Virus record (IMG/VR): IMGVR_UViG_3300042869_000878
Span: 1-58,992 of that record
Reading direction: 5' to 3' (one strand)
Source: a virus
DNA length: 58,992 nt
Shown here one piece after another: positions 24,559 to 31,804 of this stretch. Position numbers and translations under genes: made by a program. The notes beneath the pieces are model-generated. The model saw only the letters and a program-made list of their open reading frames with translations, searched no databases and was not told the DNA's origin. Each line of letters begins with the position of its first letter. The first letter of the stretch is position 1.

Positions 24559-24673
24559 TAGTCAGGGCCGGACTCGAACCGGATAAGTAACCTTACTTCT
24601 AATGGAATCTCCAAGTGTCGAGAACCACTAGCTCTATGGATTTGGGACCGTCCCTCATTACACCCACCTGACT
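24559..24673 (-). ncRNA. tRNA-like module 5, first of the array
   Basis: 115 bases with acceptor AGTCAGG/CCTGACT and a T arm CCGG-TTCGAGT-CCGG. It resembles module 1 (GTGTAATGAGG, a GGGA-CGG-TCCC hairpin that covaries with GGCA-TGG-TGCC, and AGGTTACTTAT) but carries about 40 extra bases where the anticodon loop should be, including AGTG-GTTCTCGA-CACT. A promoter ends right at its 5' edge. Confidence 0.65.
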
Positions 24674-24677
24674 CCGA

Positions 24678-24708
24678 CAAAGATATGGTAAGTTTTTCAA
24701 TCTACCAA
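24678..24708 (-). promoter_or_regulatory. Promoter of the tRNA-like array
   Basis: On the minus strand TTG (24706-24708), 20 bases, TATCTTTG (24678-24685). The predicted start falls within a few bases of the first module's 5' end, so the array can be transcribed on its own although it overlaps the end of the 101-residue gene. Confidence 0.7.
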
Positions 24709-25002
24709 ATCTTTTTCCACATCTTCATACCATTCTTCAACCGCAAAGATTAATTGAATAAACTCGCAACCATCATCGTCCGATTCATATCTTACGTGGA
24801 ACCCACCTGTTGATACATCTGTTTTTTCTTTAAACGCCATCTTTAATAATCGTCTCGCTTCTTGTCTCAATTCAGGAACAGTTGGAATACCTTCGTCAGA
24901 AGCCGCCCACTCCCAATTCAATACTTCCATTACTTTTCGGACTTGTTCAAACTTGAAGTAGTCCATTATGCTATCAATAGCATCTTGTTGTTTCTGTGTC
25001 AT
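24697..25002 (-). CDS. Conserved-looking small phage protein
   Basis: A 101-residue acidic protein. The core WEWAASDEGIPTVPELRQEARRLL followed by TGGFHVRYESDD and EEWYED is a pattern I have met in small uncharacterised phage and plasmid proteins. No catalytic motif is evident. It begins 1 base after the stop of the upstream 139-residue gene, so the two are co-expressed. Its last codons overlap the promoter of the tRNA-like array. Confidence 0.6.
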   Translation of the reverse strand: MTQKQQDAIDSIMDYFKFEQVRKVMEVLNWEWAASDEGIPTVPELRQEARRLLKMAFKEKTDVSTGGFHVRYESDDDGCEFIQLIFAVEEWYEDVEKDLVD

Positions 25003-25003
25003 A

Positions 25004-25423
25004 TTATTTATCTAAATCTTTATCATTATCCATCAACTCAATAAGAGCTTCCTTTTGTTTCTCTTTCTTCACCATCTCAATCATCTTCTTGATTACCGCA
25101 ATGTTTCCTTCTCTCTTATCTTTGAAGAAATCAAAATACATCGGTGGAAACTTCCAACTCTTAATCGTATAGTCAAATCCCAAAATCTCATTTGGTGTGG
25201 TGTCAGTTTTAATATCCACAAAATATGAATAATTCTCTTCAAACCATCTAAATGCCTGTGAGAAGATTGGCGCTGCAATATTTTCAGACACTCCGTTGGT
25301 GTATACTCTACTTGTCCGTAACTCCCTGTTGTCCAAATGACTGAAACATCCATAACAACGCTCGTTAAATCCAAGATTCTTGAGTTCCGAAGCAATTTCG
25401 TATGTAACAAATTCTTTTTCCAT
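25004..25423 (-). CDS. Unknown phage protein, 139 residues
   Basis: Begins MEKEFVTYEIASELKNLGF at the ATG at 25423, chosen over an ATG six codons upstream because a TATCTTTG promoter box lies at 25428-25435. It contains ERCYGCFSH and APIFSQAFRWFEENYSY, the latter typical of a family of small phage proteins of unknown function. The C-terminus is a charged helix. It is the first gene of a two-gene run with the 101-residue protein. Confidence 0.6.
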   Translation of the reverse strand: MEKEFVTYEIASELKNLGFNERCYGCFSHLDNRELRTSRVYTNGVSENIAAPIFSQAFRWFEENYSYFVDIKTDTTPNEILGFDYTIKSWKFPPMYFDFFKDKREGNIAVIKKMIEMVKKEKQKEALIELMDNDKDLDK

Positions 25424-25464
25424 AATACAAAGATAAGACAAGTTTATTAATAAAACAAAAAAAG

Positions 25465-25535
25465 TTGTCCCGTCTGGACTCGAACCAGAAATACAACAGT
25501 CAAAGTGTTGTGTGATGCCATTTCACTACAGGACA
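25465..25535 (-). tRNA. tRNA-Gln (anticodon TTG)
   Basis: Acceptor TGTCCTG/CGGGACA, D arm GTGAAATGGCATCAC, anticodon arm CAACA-CTTTGAC-TGTTG, T arm TCTGG-TTCGAGT-CCAGA. All arms pair perfectly or with a single G-U. Discriminator A, no encoded CCA. Confidence 0.92.
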
Positions 25536-25592
25536 ATATGGAGCGTAGTGGGGCTGCAGTCCCCTGAGGCACCTACGCAAGTTACTCCTCTT
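25536..25592 (-). ncRNA. Hairpin element between tRNA-Gln and tRNA-Asp
   Basis: GCGTAG pairs with CTACGC, enclosing GGGG-ACTGCAG-CCCC and a short side segment. Too short for a tRNA and without a reading frame. It may be a processing or folding element of the tRNA transcript. Confidence 0.4.
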
Positions 25593-25668
25593 TGGCGGCT
25601 CCAACGGGATTCGAACCCGTACCACACGGCGTGACAAGCCGGCATTGTAGCCATTCAACCATGGAGCC
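25593..25668 (-). tRNA. tRNA-Asp (anticodon GTC), CCA encoded
   Basis: Acceptor GGCTCCA/TGGAGCC, anticodon loop TTGTCAC, T arm ACGGG-TTCGAAT-CCCGT, discriminator G followed by an encoded CCA. It is the only tRNA here whose CCA end is in the DNA. Confidence 0.9.
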
Positions 25669-25746
25669 AAAGTGGGTGGAATCAGAGGCCTTCTGTCCAC
25701 CGAGACCTCGTAGTTGACTTTCGTCAGAGCTTACCGAGACACCAGG
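25669..25746 (-). ncRNA. Structured spacer between tRNA-Gly and tRNA-Asp
   Basis: Two hairpins on the minus strand: CTCGgTA...TACGAG capped by TGAC-GAAA-GTCA (GNRA), then GGTGGA-CAGA...TCTG-TCCACC. No reading frame. The GAAA cap supports the minus strand as the RNA strand. Confidence 0.45.
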
Positions 25747-25819
25747 AGCGGGTTGGGGTAATCGAAACCCCGTCTTCACTTTGGAAGAGTGACATAATGA
25801 GCCGTTATACGAAACCCGC
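25747..25819 (-). tRNA. tRNA-Gly (anticodon TCC)
   Basis: Acceptor GCGGGTT/AACCCGC, anticodon arm TCACT-CTTCCAA-AGTGA, T arm GGGGT-TTCGATT-ACCCC, discriminator T. The D arm is weak (three pairs with a G-U). It hides in a stretch that looks empty at first. Confidence 0.85.
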
Positions 25820-25823
25820 TTAT

Positions 25824-25877
25824 AAAAAACCCCATCTTCGTCGGATTAACGGACCGACTGCCATATCGGAGGTGGGG
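25824..25877 (-). terminator. Probable intrinsic terminator between tRNA-Phe and tRNA-Gly
   Basis: CCCCACC pairs with GATGGGG (one mismatch), enclosing GTCGG...CCGAC, and six T follow on the minus strand. It would split the tRNA cluster into two transcripts. The bases up to 25903 hold nothing else I can recognise. Confidence 0.55.
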
Positions 25878-25903
25878 GGTTGTCCTGTTAATTCAGAACC
25901 TCG

Positions 25904-25976
25904 TGGTACCAGGTGGATTCGAACCACCGACACAAGGATTTTCAGTCCTTTGCTCTACCAACTGAGCTATGGTACC
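25904..25976 (-). tRNA. tRNA-Phe (anticodon GAA)
   Basis: Acceptor GGTACCA/TGGTACC, D arm AGCTCAGTTGGTAGAGC, anticodon arm AAGGA-CTGAAAA-TCCTT, T arm GGTGG-TTCGAAT-CCACC, discriminator A. Confidence 0.95.
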
Positions 25977-25983
25977 ATTATAG

Positions 25984-26058
<75 letters not shown>

Positions 26059-26065
26059 AATTAAG

Positions 26066-26140
26066 TTCTCACGGTTGGAATCGAACCAACGACCTTTTGT
26101 GTATCAGACAAATGCTCTAAGCCAACTGAGCTACGTGAGA
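26066..26140 (-). tRNA. tRNA-Ile (anticodon GAT)
   Basis: Acceptor TCTCACG/CGTGAGA, anticodon arm TTTGT-CTGATAC-ACAAA, T arm GTTGG-TTCGATT-CCAAC, discriminator A. Confidence 0.95.
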
Positions 26141-26147
26141 ATATTAG

Positions 26148-26221
26148 AGCCTCCAGTCGGAATCGAACCAACGACCTACTGATTACAAATCAGTCGCTCT
26201 GACCTGCTGAGCTATGGAGGC
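26148..26221 (-). tRNA. tRNA-Thr (anticodon TGT)
   Basis: Acceptor GCCTCCA/TGGAGGC, anticodon arm ACTGA-TTTGTAA-TCAGT, T arm GTTGG-TTCGATT-CCGAC, discriminator T. Confidence 0.95.
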
Positions 26222-26227
26222 TTGTTG

Positions 26228-26298
26228 CACGACAGTAGGGACTCGAACCCCAAACAACGGTTTTGGAGACCGTGATGATACCATTTCACCACTGACGT
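26228..26298 (-). tRNA. tRNA-Trp (anticodon CCA)
   Basis: Anticodon arm ACGGT-CTCCAAA-ACCGT and T arm TGGGG-TTCGAGT-CCCTA. Acceptor ACGTCAG/CTGTCGT has one T-T mismatch in the middle. Discriminator G as in most bacterial Trp tRNAs. Confidence 0.9.
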
Positions 26299-26305
26299 GT
26301 TTAAG

Positions 26306-26380
26306 TGACCCCGGTGGGACTCGAACCCACGACTCCCTCATTAAAAGTGAGGTGCTCTAAACCTGCTGAGCTACGAAGTC
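26306..26380 (-). tRNA. tRNA-Lys (anticodon TTT)
   Basis: Acceptor GACTTCG/CGGGGTC (two G-U pairs), anticodon arm CCTCA-CTTTTAA-TGAGG, T arm GTGGG-TTCGAGT-CCCAC, discriminator A. Confidence 0.95.
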
Positions 26381-26390
26381 ATTATTTTTG

Positions 26391-26462
26391 CGGTGATGGG
26401 GAATTTCGAAATCCCGACCCTCTGATTAACAGTCAGATGCTCCACCTCTGAGCTACATCACC
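26391..26462 (-). tRNA. tRNA-Asn (anticodon GTT)
   Basis: Acceptor GGTGATG/CATCACC, anticodon arm TCTGA-CTGTTAA-TCAGA, T arm with TTCGAAA loop, discriminator G. It is the first tRNA of the cluster in transcription order. Confidence 0.93.
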
Positions 26463-26486
26463 ATTTTCCCAATATGTCAAAGAACC

Positions 26487-26522
26487 AAAAAAAAACCCTG
26501 AACTTTTTTGTAGTCCAGGGTT
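26487..26522 (-). terminator. Strong intrinsic terminator upstream of the tRNA cluster
   Basis: AACCCTGGACT and AGTTCAGGGTT pair over 11 positions, followed by nine T on the minus strand. It ends the transcript of the 37-residue gene. The tRNAs beyond it need read-through or an unrecognised promoter in the 24 bases before tRNA-Asn. Confidence 0.92.
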
Positions 26523-26545
26523 TCCTTATATATTTGATGATACGA

Positions 26546-26659
26546 TTACATCTTATTAAGAACCCTGAACTTACGGCAATCCTGCCCCTTAATCGTAAAC
26601 CATGATTGGCCCACGTTTGTCGGGAGATTACTTACGTTATGTGTTGAGTTCTGTTTCAT
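26546..26659 (-). CDS. 37-residue protein with its own promoter and terminator
   Basis: A frame from the ATG at 26659 to TAA at 26546: it starts MKQNSTHNVSNLPTNVGQSW and contains the basic TIKGQDCRKFRVL. The gene has a full promoter at 26689-26719 and a strong terminator at 26487, so it is a stand-alone early-type unit. No family recognised; the ending could bind nucleic acid. An alternative is that the unit is a small RNA and the frame is chance, but the protein-like composition argues against that. Confidence 0.6.
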   Translation of the reverse strand: MKQNSTHNVSNLPTNVGQSWFTIKGQDCRKFRVLNKM

Positions 26660-26688
26660 TGTTTTCTTATTAAATATCAATTGTTTTA

Positions 26689-26719
26689 CAAAAGTAATAT
26701 AAATTTCTTCTTATGTCAA
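26689..26719 (-). promoter_or_regulatory. Promoter of the 37-residue gene
   Basis: On the minus strand TTG (26717-26719), 20 bases, TACTTTTG (26689-26696). The expected start near 26683 leaves a leader of about 24 bases. Confidence 0.72.
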
Positions 26720-26774
26720 GTTTTTTTTCATTTTAGTTTTAAATTTTAAATAAAATTATTACTATTTACATAAT

Positions 26775-27440
26775 ATGAACACTAGTGAATTACAACTAAA
26801 AAGATTAATGGACACTGTTGTTAAAATGTTATCTGTAATTGATGCGGATGGTATAACATTGCGTTTAACAGGTGAAGAAAAAAAATCATTTCATTACAAA
26901 AAAGTACCTGTCTATACAATAGATAACCCTAAAAACTTACCATACACCCATGAAGCTCTCTCAGGTTACATTGATGAAGAAATACATTCGTTAAGAAAAT
27001 TTTTTCCTGAGGTTAACATCGCTCCACAATTTTTATATTATTTAGATTGCGATAGTTTATATATCCCACAAAAAAGTTTAAATGAAATTAATAGTTGTCT
27101 TGTGGGAAAACCATTTAAATTAGATTCCCAATATGAACGTAAAAAAATAACGATTGAAGGTCGTTTTTCTAAAAATTTTTATTTTGAAGTTGATGCCGAA
27201 ATGATTGTTATAGACGTTAATTTATTAGTTAAATCTATGGAAATAACATTAGATGGTGAAGTTTACTATGGATTTGATGAAGATGAAATACTTGACATAA
27301 TTCACGATAAGTTTGACCACCATATTGATGAGCTAATGTGGGAATGTCTGACCGATGATATAAGAAACAACAAATCTTTTGTTGATTTTAACTGGATGGG
27401 ATGGATGGTGAATACTAACTATATGTTACCTCAATCCTGA
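26775..27440 (+). CDS. Unknown phage protein, 221 residues
   Basis: An acidic protein beginning MNTSELQLKRLMDTVVKML. No recognised motif, signal or membrane segment. The sequence alternates helical and strand-like stretches, suggesting a compact two-domain fold, and has many Asp/Glu near the C-terminus (FDEDEILDIIHDKFDHHIDEL). It is divergent from the 37-residue gene and overlaps the end of the convergent 185-residue gene by 10 bases. A TACTATTTA motif lies about 10 bases before the start. Confidence 0.6.
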   Translation: MNTSELQLKRLMDTVVKMLSVIDADGITLRLTGEEKKSFHYKKVPVYTIDNPKNLPYTHEALSGYIDEEIHSLRKFFPEVNIAPQFLYYLDCDSLYIPQKSLNEINSCLVGKPFKLDSQYERKKITIEGRFSKNFYFEVDAEMIVIDVNLLVKSMEITLDGEVYYGFDEDEILDIIHDKFDHHIDELMWECLTDDIRNNKSFVDFNWMGWMVNTNYMLPQS

Positions 27441-27988
27441 ATAATAAGTGTTTCTAAATCCACAACAACACCAGTCTTATAGGTAATTTCTTCTGTGAAA
27501 ATTTCATCAATAATTTCCTTCACTTCACTTTCAATTTCAAATCCAATAGATTGGTCGTTAAGAGCTTGTTTTAAATCACGAACTCCTTCATCTGTCATTA
27601 CTAAATCCACCTCACCACCCGGTAAAATATAAACATCTACTTTAAAATATTCCCCATCTTCTTGGTCTATTATTTTAGCTTTGAAATCAAAACTGTATCC
27701 ACCTGAAAAGTTATATCGGTCTGTTTTAAAGGTTTTCTGTAATAGTTCTTCAGTCAATTTAACCGATTGTTCCCTACCCAAGAAATCCCTTAACAATTCA
27801 ATCAGGATATTAAAGTCTCTTTCCCACACATCAACTTCAAAGAAATCCATAATCATATTATCAATATGTGGTTGTTCACCTTTCCTAACTTGTTTCTCAA
27901 ACAATTTCTTAATCAAATTTTTAAAATTTGGTTTATCCAACTCTTCCTTCAAAAATTTATTTTGTTCCTCTGATATTAGGTATTTCAT
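27431..27988 (-). CDS. Unknown protein with N-terminal ISEEQ segment
   Basis: A 185-residue acidic protein. The first 15 residues, MKYLISEEQNKFLKE, resemble the start of several neighbours (ITEEQ followed by a Leu/Lys helix) and contain candidate Leu/Ile-x-Glu protease sites. The rest has no known domain; GGYSFDFKAKIIDQEDGEYFKVDVYIL suggests a beta sheet. An ATATTTATG motif lies just upstream of the ATG. Confidence 0.6.
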   Translation of the reverse strand: MKYLISEEQNKFLKEELDKPNFKNLIKKLFEKQVRKGEQPHIDNMIMDFFEVDVWERDFNILIELLRDFLGREQSVKLTEELLQKTFKTDRYNFSGGYSFDFKAKIIDQEDGEYFKVDVYILPGGEVDLVMTDEGVRDLKQALNDQSIGFEIESEVKEIIDEIFTEEITYKTGVVVDLETLIIQD

Positions 27989-28000
27989 ATTACATAAATA

Positions 28001-28573
28001 TTACCCTTCCAAAAAGGATAACACCTTTTCTTTAACTCCAAGTTGTTTGATACCCTCATTGTTCAAAGGTGTTAAGACAAAGTTATCAAGTCCCCATTTG
28101 TGTTCATATTCCATTGAGTAATGTAGTCCAGTCTTTCCCATCTCCAAATCATCAATCGCCACCCAATGTGTAACTTCGGGATGTTCTTTTAACCATTCTT
28201 GAATCTGAACACTTCTTGTTCCTTCCAAATCCCAATTTCGGAACCAAGTTACTTTTTCACCATCAATTGTATTGGTTGTAAAATCAATTGGTCGTTTGAT
28301 GATACCTTGTTTCTCATAGTAATCACCCATCTCCTCAACTGAACACCAAACTTTCCAATCAGAAGATACAACGATTTCAGCACCAGTCTGTTCCAAGATT
28401 TCATTCAATACCTTGATTGCCTTCTTATCAAAGTTATCAAAACGAGCATCAAGAGGCATTGTCATTACTGATTGACTCAATTTTTTTCTATACTTTTTTT
28501 GTTTCTTAAATCGTGACCCCCAGTTATCAGATAAACAGATAACTCCATCGTGGTCTAAAAATATTACTTTCAT
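28001..28573 (-). CDS. HAD-superfamily phosphatase
   Basis: A 190-residue HAD hydrolase. Motif I is FLDHDGVI (residues 4-11) with the nucleophile and acid Asp pair; motif II is VVSSDW (about 68-73); the C-terminal acidic motif is VAIDDLEM (about 138-145). The cap segment between motifs I and II is short and basic. Proteins of this type in T4-like phages include nucleotide and polynucleotide phosphatases, but without a kinase domain the substrate is open. It overlaps the stop of the upstream 56-residue gene by 4 bases (ATGA). Confidence 0.85.
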   Translation of the reverse strand: MKVIFLDHDGVICLSDNWGSRFKKQKKYRKKLSQSVMTMPLDARFDNFDKKAIKVLNEILEQTGAEIVVSSDWKVWCSVEEMGDYYEKQGIIKRPIDFTTNTIDGEKVTWFRNWDLEGTRSVQIQEWLKEHPEVTHWVAIDDLEMGKTGLHYSMEYEHKWGLDNFVLTPLNNEGIKQLGVKEKVLSFLEG

Positions 28574-28740
28574 TTTTTCTTTGAGTATTTTTCCCTGTTG
28601 GAAAGTTTCCTGTCAGGGTCGTATTTGTATTTGATGTCAACAGAAATCGGGCCGTTCTTGAACTTATCCAAATCATAAGTCCAAACAGCAATGGTCTCGT
28701 CCGTTTCGTAGGTTCTTGTAAATTTAGTTTTGTCGCTCAT
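28570..28740 (-). CDS. 56-residue protein coupled to the HAD gene
   Basis: A frame from the ATG at 28740, starting MSDKTKFTRTYETDETIAVW and ending with a basic Lys/Arg-rich tail. It is likely beta-stranded (TIAVWTYDLDKF, ISVDIKYKYD). A TATATTTG promoter box lies at 28748-28755, 8 bases upstream of the ATG. The stop overlaps the HAD start, so they are translated together. Function unknown. Confidence 0.65.
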   Translation of the reverse strand: MSDKTKFTRTYETDETIAVWTYDLDKFKNGPISVDIKYKYDPDRKLSNREKYSKKK

Positions 28741-28781
28741 AATTTTACAAATATACGAATATTTATAATAAAAACAAAATT

Positions 28782-29054
28782 ATGTTTAGAATCACAGAAC
28801 AAGAAAACAAACAAATACGTAAAATGTATGGTTTAATATCAGAATCAACAGAATCTGATTGTAATAATAATCAAATAGAGTTTAAAGAGTTTAGAGTGTG
28901 GTGTGCAATGGGAAAAAGATGTACAAATAGTGGTTATAAAATTAAACCTGTTGTATCAGGACAACCCGATAATATATGTGCCGACAAAGAATTAATTAGA
29001 GCATATAGTGATACTAAACTATATGACGAGTTTAAAATTTACATGGGACGTTAA
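28782..29054 (+). CDS. Small protein with protease-site-like N-terminus
   Basis: A 90-residue protein. The first 21 residues (MFRITEQENKQIRKMYGLIS then Glu) form a basic helix ending in Ile-Ser-Glu, a candidate prohead protease site. The remainder has four Cys residues (CNNNQ, VWCAMGKRCT, NICADKE), possibly disulfides or a metal site. An ATATTTATAA motif lies about 15 bases upstream. It ends next to a convergent gene. Function unknown. Confidence 0.6.
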   Translation: MFRITEQENKQIRKMYGLISESTESDCNNNQIEFKEFRVWCAMGKRCTNSGYKIKPVVSGQPDNICADKELIRAYSDTKLYDEFKIYMGR

Positions 29055-29468
29055 TTATTCCTTATTTTCCAAATTAATTAATGGAACAAAATCTTTTGAT
29101 GGGGTAAATTCTAAGTTATCAACAACGACAGGCATATTAATACTAAAGAATTTAAGGAATTCCTCAATGTCATGACCTATTTGAACTGAAAATTCATACC
29201 ATCCTTTATTAACACGGTCTCTTCCAATTATCTTTTCTTTATTACCAAACGCACATAAGTAATAATTAACCATACCTTCACCATTAACCAATTTAACCGA
29301 TACAAAAAGGTGGTCTTTCATTTCACCAATACTTATTAACTGAGCAACTTTATCTATATGAAATTGATAATAACCCTTTTGAGGTTTTTCACTGAAACTA
29401 ACACGATGGTCATAACCAAAAGTTTTACCCTCAAGAAATTTATTTATCCCGTTAAGTTCTTTATTCAT
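29055..29468 (-). CDS. Unknown beta-rich phage protein, 137 residues
   Basis: Begins MNKELNGINKFLEGKTFGYD. Alternating hydrophobic and polar residues (VAQLISIGEMKDHLFVSVKLVNG) suggest a beta sandwich. No signal peptide, membrane segment or Cys pair. Its start overlaps the stop of the upstream lipoprotein gene by 4 bases, indicating coupled expression. No function can be proposed. Confidence 0.58.
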   Translation of the reverse strand: MNKELNGINKFLEGKTFGYDHRVSFSEKPQKGYYQFHIDKVAQLISIGEMKDHLFVSVKLVNGEGMVNYYLCAFGNKEKIIGRDRVNKGWYEFSVQIGHDIEEFLKFFSINMPVVVDNLEFTPSKDFVPLINLENKE

Positions 29469-29893
29469 CGTCTAACACCAGGTTTAGAATTACCTCTCTG
29501 TGGTTCATTATTTCTTTTATAATGAGTTACATTTGGTTTAGGAGTGTTAATAGTCGGTGAAGGATTGTTGTGTTGTGGTGGAGGTGGTGGTAACGGTAGT
29601 GTAGTTTGTTGATAGTTATACGTTGGATAATAATTGTTGTTTCTATCATAGTAGTTATAGTCAGGATAGTTGTTGTAATAAGTTACAGGTAATACAACTC
29701 TATTACCGTAGTAATCCTCACTTGATACTGGTCTTGCTTTAGGTTCGTGATGTGTCACCCAAAACTCTTCAGTCCTGTTCCAATACATCTCATCATCTTC
29801 GGGTCTTGTTCTGTCGTCAGTTAGATTTTCAAAACTAGTACAAGATGTGAATAGTAATATAAAAAATAATATGTTAAGATTTTTCAATTCCAT
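29465..29893 (-). CDS. Pro/Tyr/Asn-rich lipoprotein
   Basis: A lipoprotein of about 142 residues. The signal is MELKNLNILFFILLFTSCTS with lipobox FTSC. The mature part is extended and low complexity: Asn/Tyr-rich (DYNYYDRNNNYYP) and a Pro-only run of seven, ending in a basic tail. The ATG at 29893 is preferred to a GTG two codons earlier. It overlaps the zincin gene by 20 bases. It could sit in the host outer membrane; candidate roles are spanin or receptor masking. Confidence 0.7.
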   Translation of the reverse strand: MELKNLNILFFILLFTSCTSFENLTDDRTRPEDDEMYWNRTEEFWVTHHEPKARPVSSEDYYGNRVVLPVTYYNNYPDYNYYDRNNNYYPTYNYQQTTLPLPPPPPQHNNPSPTINTPKPNVTHYKRNNEPQRGNSKPGVRR

Positions 29894-30917
29894 AGACACG
29901 TCCTAGATTTCTTTTTAATTTTTTACCAGCTTTGTTAATTCTTGGTTCATACATTTTAAACAAATCGTAGATACTATTTGTTTTCTCTATGTCCCTTGGT
30001 ACTGTTTTATTAGTTTGTTTAGCAATTTGTCTATATTGTTTCATATAGAACTTATGTAAATTACTTAAATGAAAAACAAGAGTGTCCTCACCACTTCTTT
30101 GTTTAATAACATCTACCAACCCATCAAAGAAGTTGTCAGCATTAAACTTTTCCATTTTATCAGCAATAAACCAATATGGTGATTTTGTAAACTCTTCAGG
30201 TGTCATTTTAAATGATTTTGAATAAGCTTCTTGTGACATAGCATTCAATTCATATGGTTCTGAATAATAAACTAAATCTAAAAATTCACTATAATATTTG
30301 AAAATCTTTTTAGGAACATTCGGATTAATTCCACCGGCGAATGTTTTAATTAAATCAACTTCACCCTTACCTGTTGACTCCCATCTTTTATAGAACTCAT
30401 ATAGATGTAATAATTCGTGAGTAATACTATCTCTTAAGTCATCAATCAAATCATCAATATCTTCAGGTTCAAATGTAGGTGTTATTAAAACTTCAACTTC
30501 CATTTTACCTATGATAGTTTTATTAATTTCTTTCAGTATTTTTTCAGGTATTTCAAGTGATGGAAGTTTCATGTAAGATTCCCCTTCAGATTCTTTTTTA
30601 ATCTGATACATAGCACCACCTGTTTTAAACTTAGCATCGCCACCAGGTTTTTTTACATAACCAAATTTAATCTCAATATCCATTCCTTCAACAGGAAACT
30701 CAATAAATGAATCAGGGTCTGACTTAACAACTTGTTTCATTGTATTGTAGTCTAAATTAATTGACTCCGAATCATTTTTTTTATTGAATGTCATGTCTTC
30801 AACAATTGGTGTAACCTCATTAAGGACAATATTAATAAAAGGAATTGTTGCACGACTAACACCTAAATCTTCATTCAGTAATCTCTTATATTGTTCTTCT
30901 GTAATAACAACTTTCAT
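29874..30917 (-). CDS. Zincin-like metalloprotease candidate with capsid-targeting-like N-terminus
   Basis: A 347-residue protein with an HExxH zinc motif in DSITHELLHLYEFY (about 165-178) and a downstream Glu in EPYELNAMSQEAY (about 220), the pattern of gluzincin-type metalloproteases. The N-terminal 16 residues (MKVVITEEQYKRLLNE) end in Leu-Asn-Glu, matching the T4 prohead protease site. Phage zincins are sometimes virion-borne. A packaged, injected protease is an attractive reading but is inference. Its stop overlaps the lipoprotein gene, and its start touches the possible nuclease gene upstream. Confidence 0.7.
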   Translation of the reverse strand: MKVVITEEQYKRLLNEDLGVSRATIPFINIVLNEVTPIVEDMTFNKKNDSESINLDYNTMKQVVKSDPDSFIEFPVEGMDIEIKFGYVKKPGGDAKFKTGGAMYQIKKESEGESYMKLPSLEIPEKILKEINKTIIGKMEVEVLITPTFEPEDIDDLIDDLRDSITHELLHLYEFYKRWESTGKGEVDLIKTFAGGINPNVPKKIFKYYSEFLDLVYYSEPYELNAMSQEAYSKSFKMTPEEFTKSPYWFIADKMEKFNADNFFDGLVDVIKQRSGEDTLVFHLSNLHKFYMKQYRQIAKQTNKTVPRDIEKTNSIYDLFKMYEPRINKAGKKLKRNLGRVYGIEKS

Positions 30918-31804
30918 TATAACAATGTATTAACTAAATTTTTAAATTCTTCTTTATTTTGTTCTATCCAATTTAAAATATCAGGTCTAATCTTACCACC
31001 ATAAGGTCCAAAAATCTTGGCAACTTCTTCATCTCTTTGACTTACCTCCAAATATTCTTTACGTTCTTCATCGGTTACAATTGGTTTAATGATATCAAAA
31101 GAATTTCCTTTTTTAATAAAAACATCTGACGATACTCTTAACTCATTAGAATTTACTTTTCTTGGTTTTCTTATGTTGTTAGCATCTGAAAACAATTCAA
31201 CAGCATTTTCTTTTGTTAGATAATATGTTGTTAATCTATCACCAGAATCAATTGTTATACACGTAATATCAACAAGTATTTTTCTTAAAATTTCTTTTTT
31301 ATACTCCGTAATCTCATTGTCATTAACCAAAAATAGATTAGTACCTGTTATTTCAGGTCGGTTGTTTAATAAAGCATTTTTAATTGTTGCAATAGCATCT
31401 CCACCTAAACTATTTAAAGCATTTGTGAAACCTCCTATTGATGGACTTTCAGTAGTATCATTTAAAAATTTCTGTTCAACTTCTCCTTGACTTACTTTAT
31501 AATCCCAAATCCCACTTTTACTTTCATTAAGTGTACCATTAAATAAACCAGCCATCAATCCTTCAATAGCATGTCCTCTAATCTCTTTATACTTAACAAT
31601 ACGATTAATATAATCTTCAAATCTTAATCGGTTAACAACATTTAAACTATTCAAATCAACATCTTGACCCCAATCATAATTTAACCCGTAAGCTTCTAAA
31701 ATTTCTTGAATAACAAATGTCGCCTCCTGTTTAACAATAGGAATAGGATTGTATAGGTAAAATTTATTTTTAACCTCTTCAGTTATAAGTTTTTTCTTTT
31801 TCAT
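30917..31804 (-). CDS. Possible PD-(D/E)XK nuclease-like protein
   Basis: A 295-residue protein. Residues 75-115 read GHAIEGLMAGLFNG...SGIWDYKVSQGEVEQKF: a helix Glu, then Asp, then Glu-x-Lys on consecutive strands, the layout of PD-(D/E)XK nucleases. The spacing fits, but the motif is weak and other readings are possible. The N-terminus MKKKKLITE contains Ile-Thr-Glu, a candidate prohead protease site. It abuts the zincin gene (1-base overlap) and the 105-residue gene. Together they may encode proteins packaged in the head. Confidence 0.45.
   Translation of the reverse strand: MKKKKLITEEVKNKFYLYNPIPIVKQEATFVIQEILEAYGLNYDWGQDVDLNSLNVVNRLRFEDYINRIVKYKEIRGHAIEGLMAGLFNGTLNESKSGIWDYKVSQGEVEQKFLNDTTESPSIGGFTNALNSLGGDAIATIKNALLNNRPEITGTNLFLVNDNEITEYKKEILRKILVDITCITIDSGDRLTTYYLTKENAVELFSDANNIRKPRKVNSNELRVSSDVFIKKGNSFDIIKPIVTDEERKEYLEVSQRDEEVAKIFGPYGGKIRPDILNWIEQNKEEFKNLVNTLL

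Noticed and set aside
23395-24673. Group I introns within tRNAs as the cause of the odd tRNA-like modules
   Set aside because: The extra sequences are only 12-75 bases, far below group I size, and no conserved core elements are visible.
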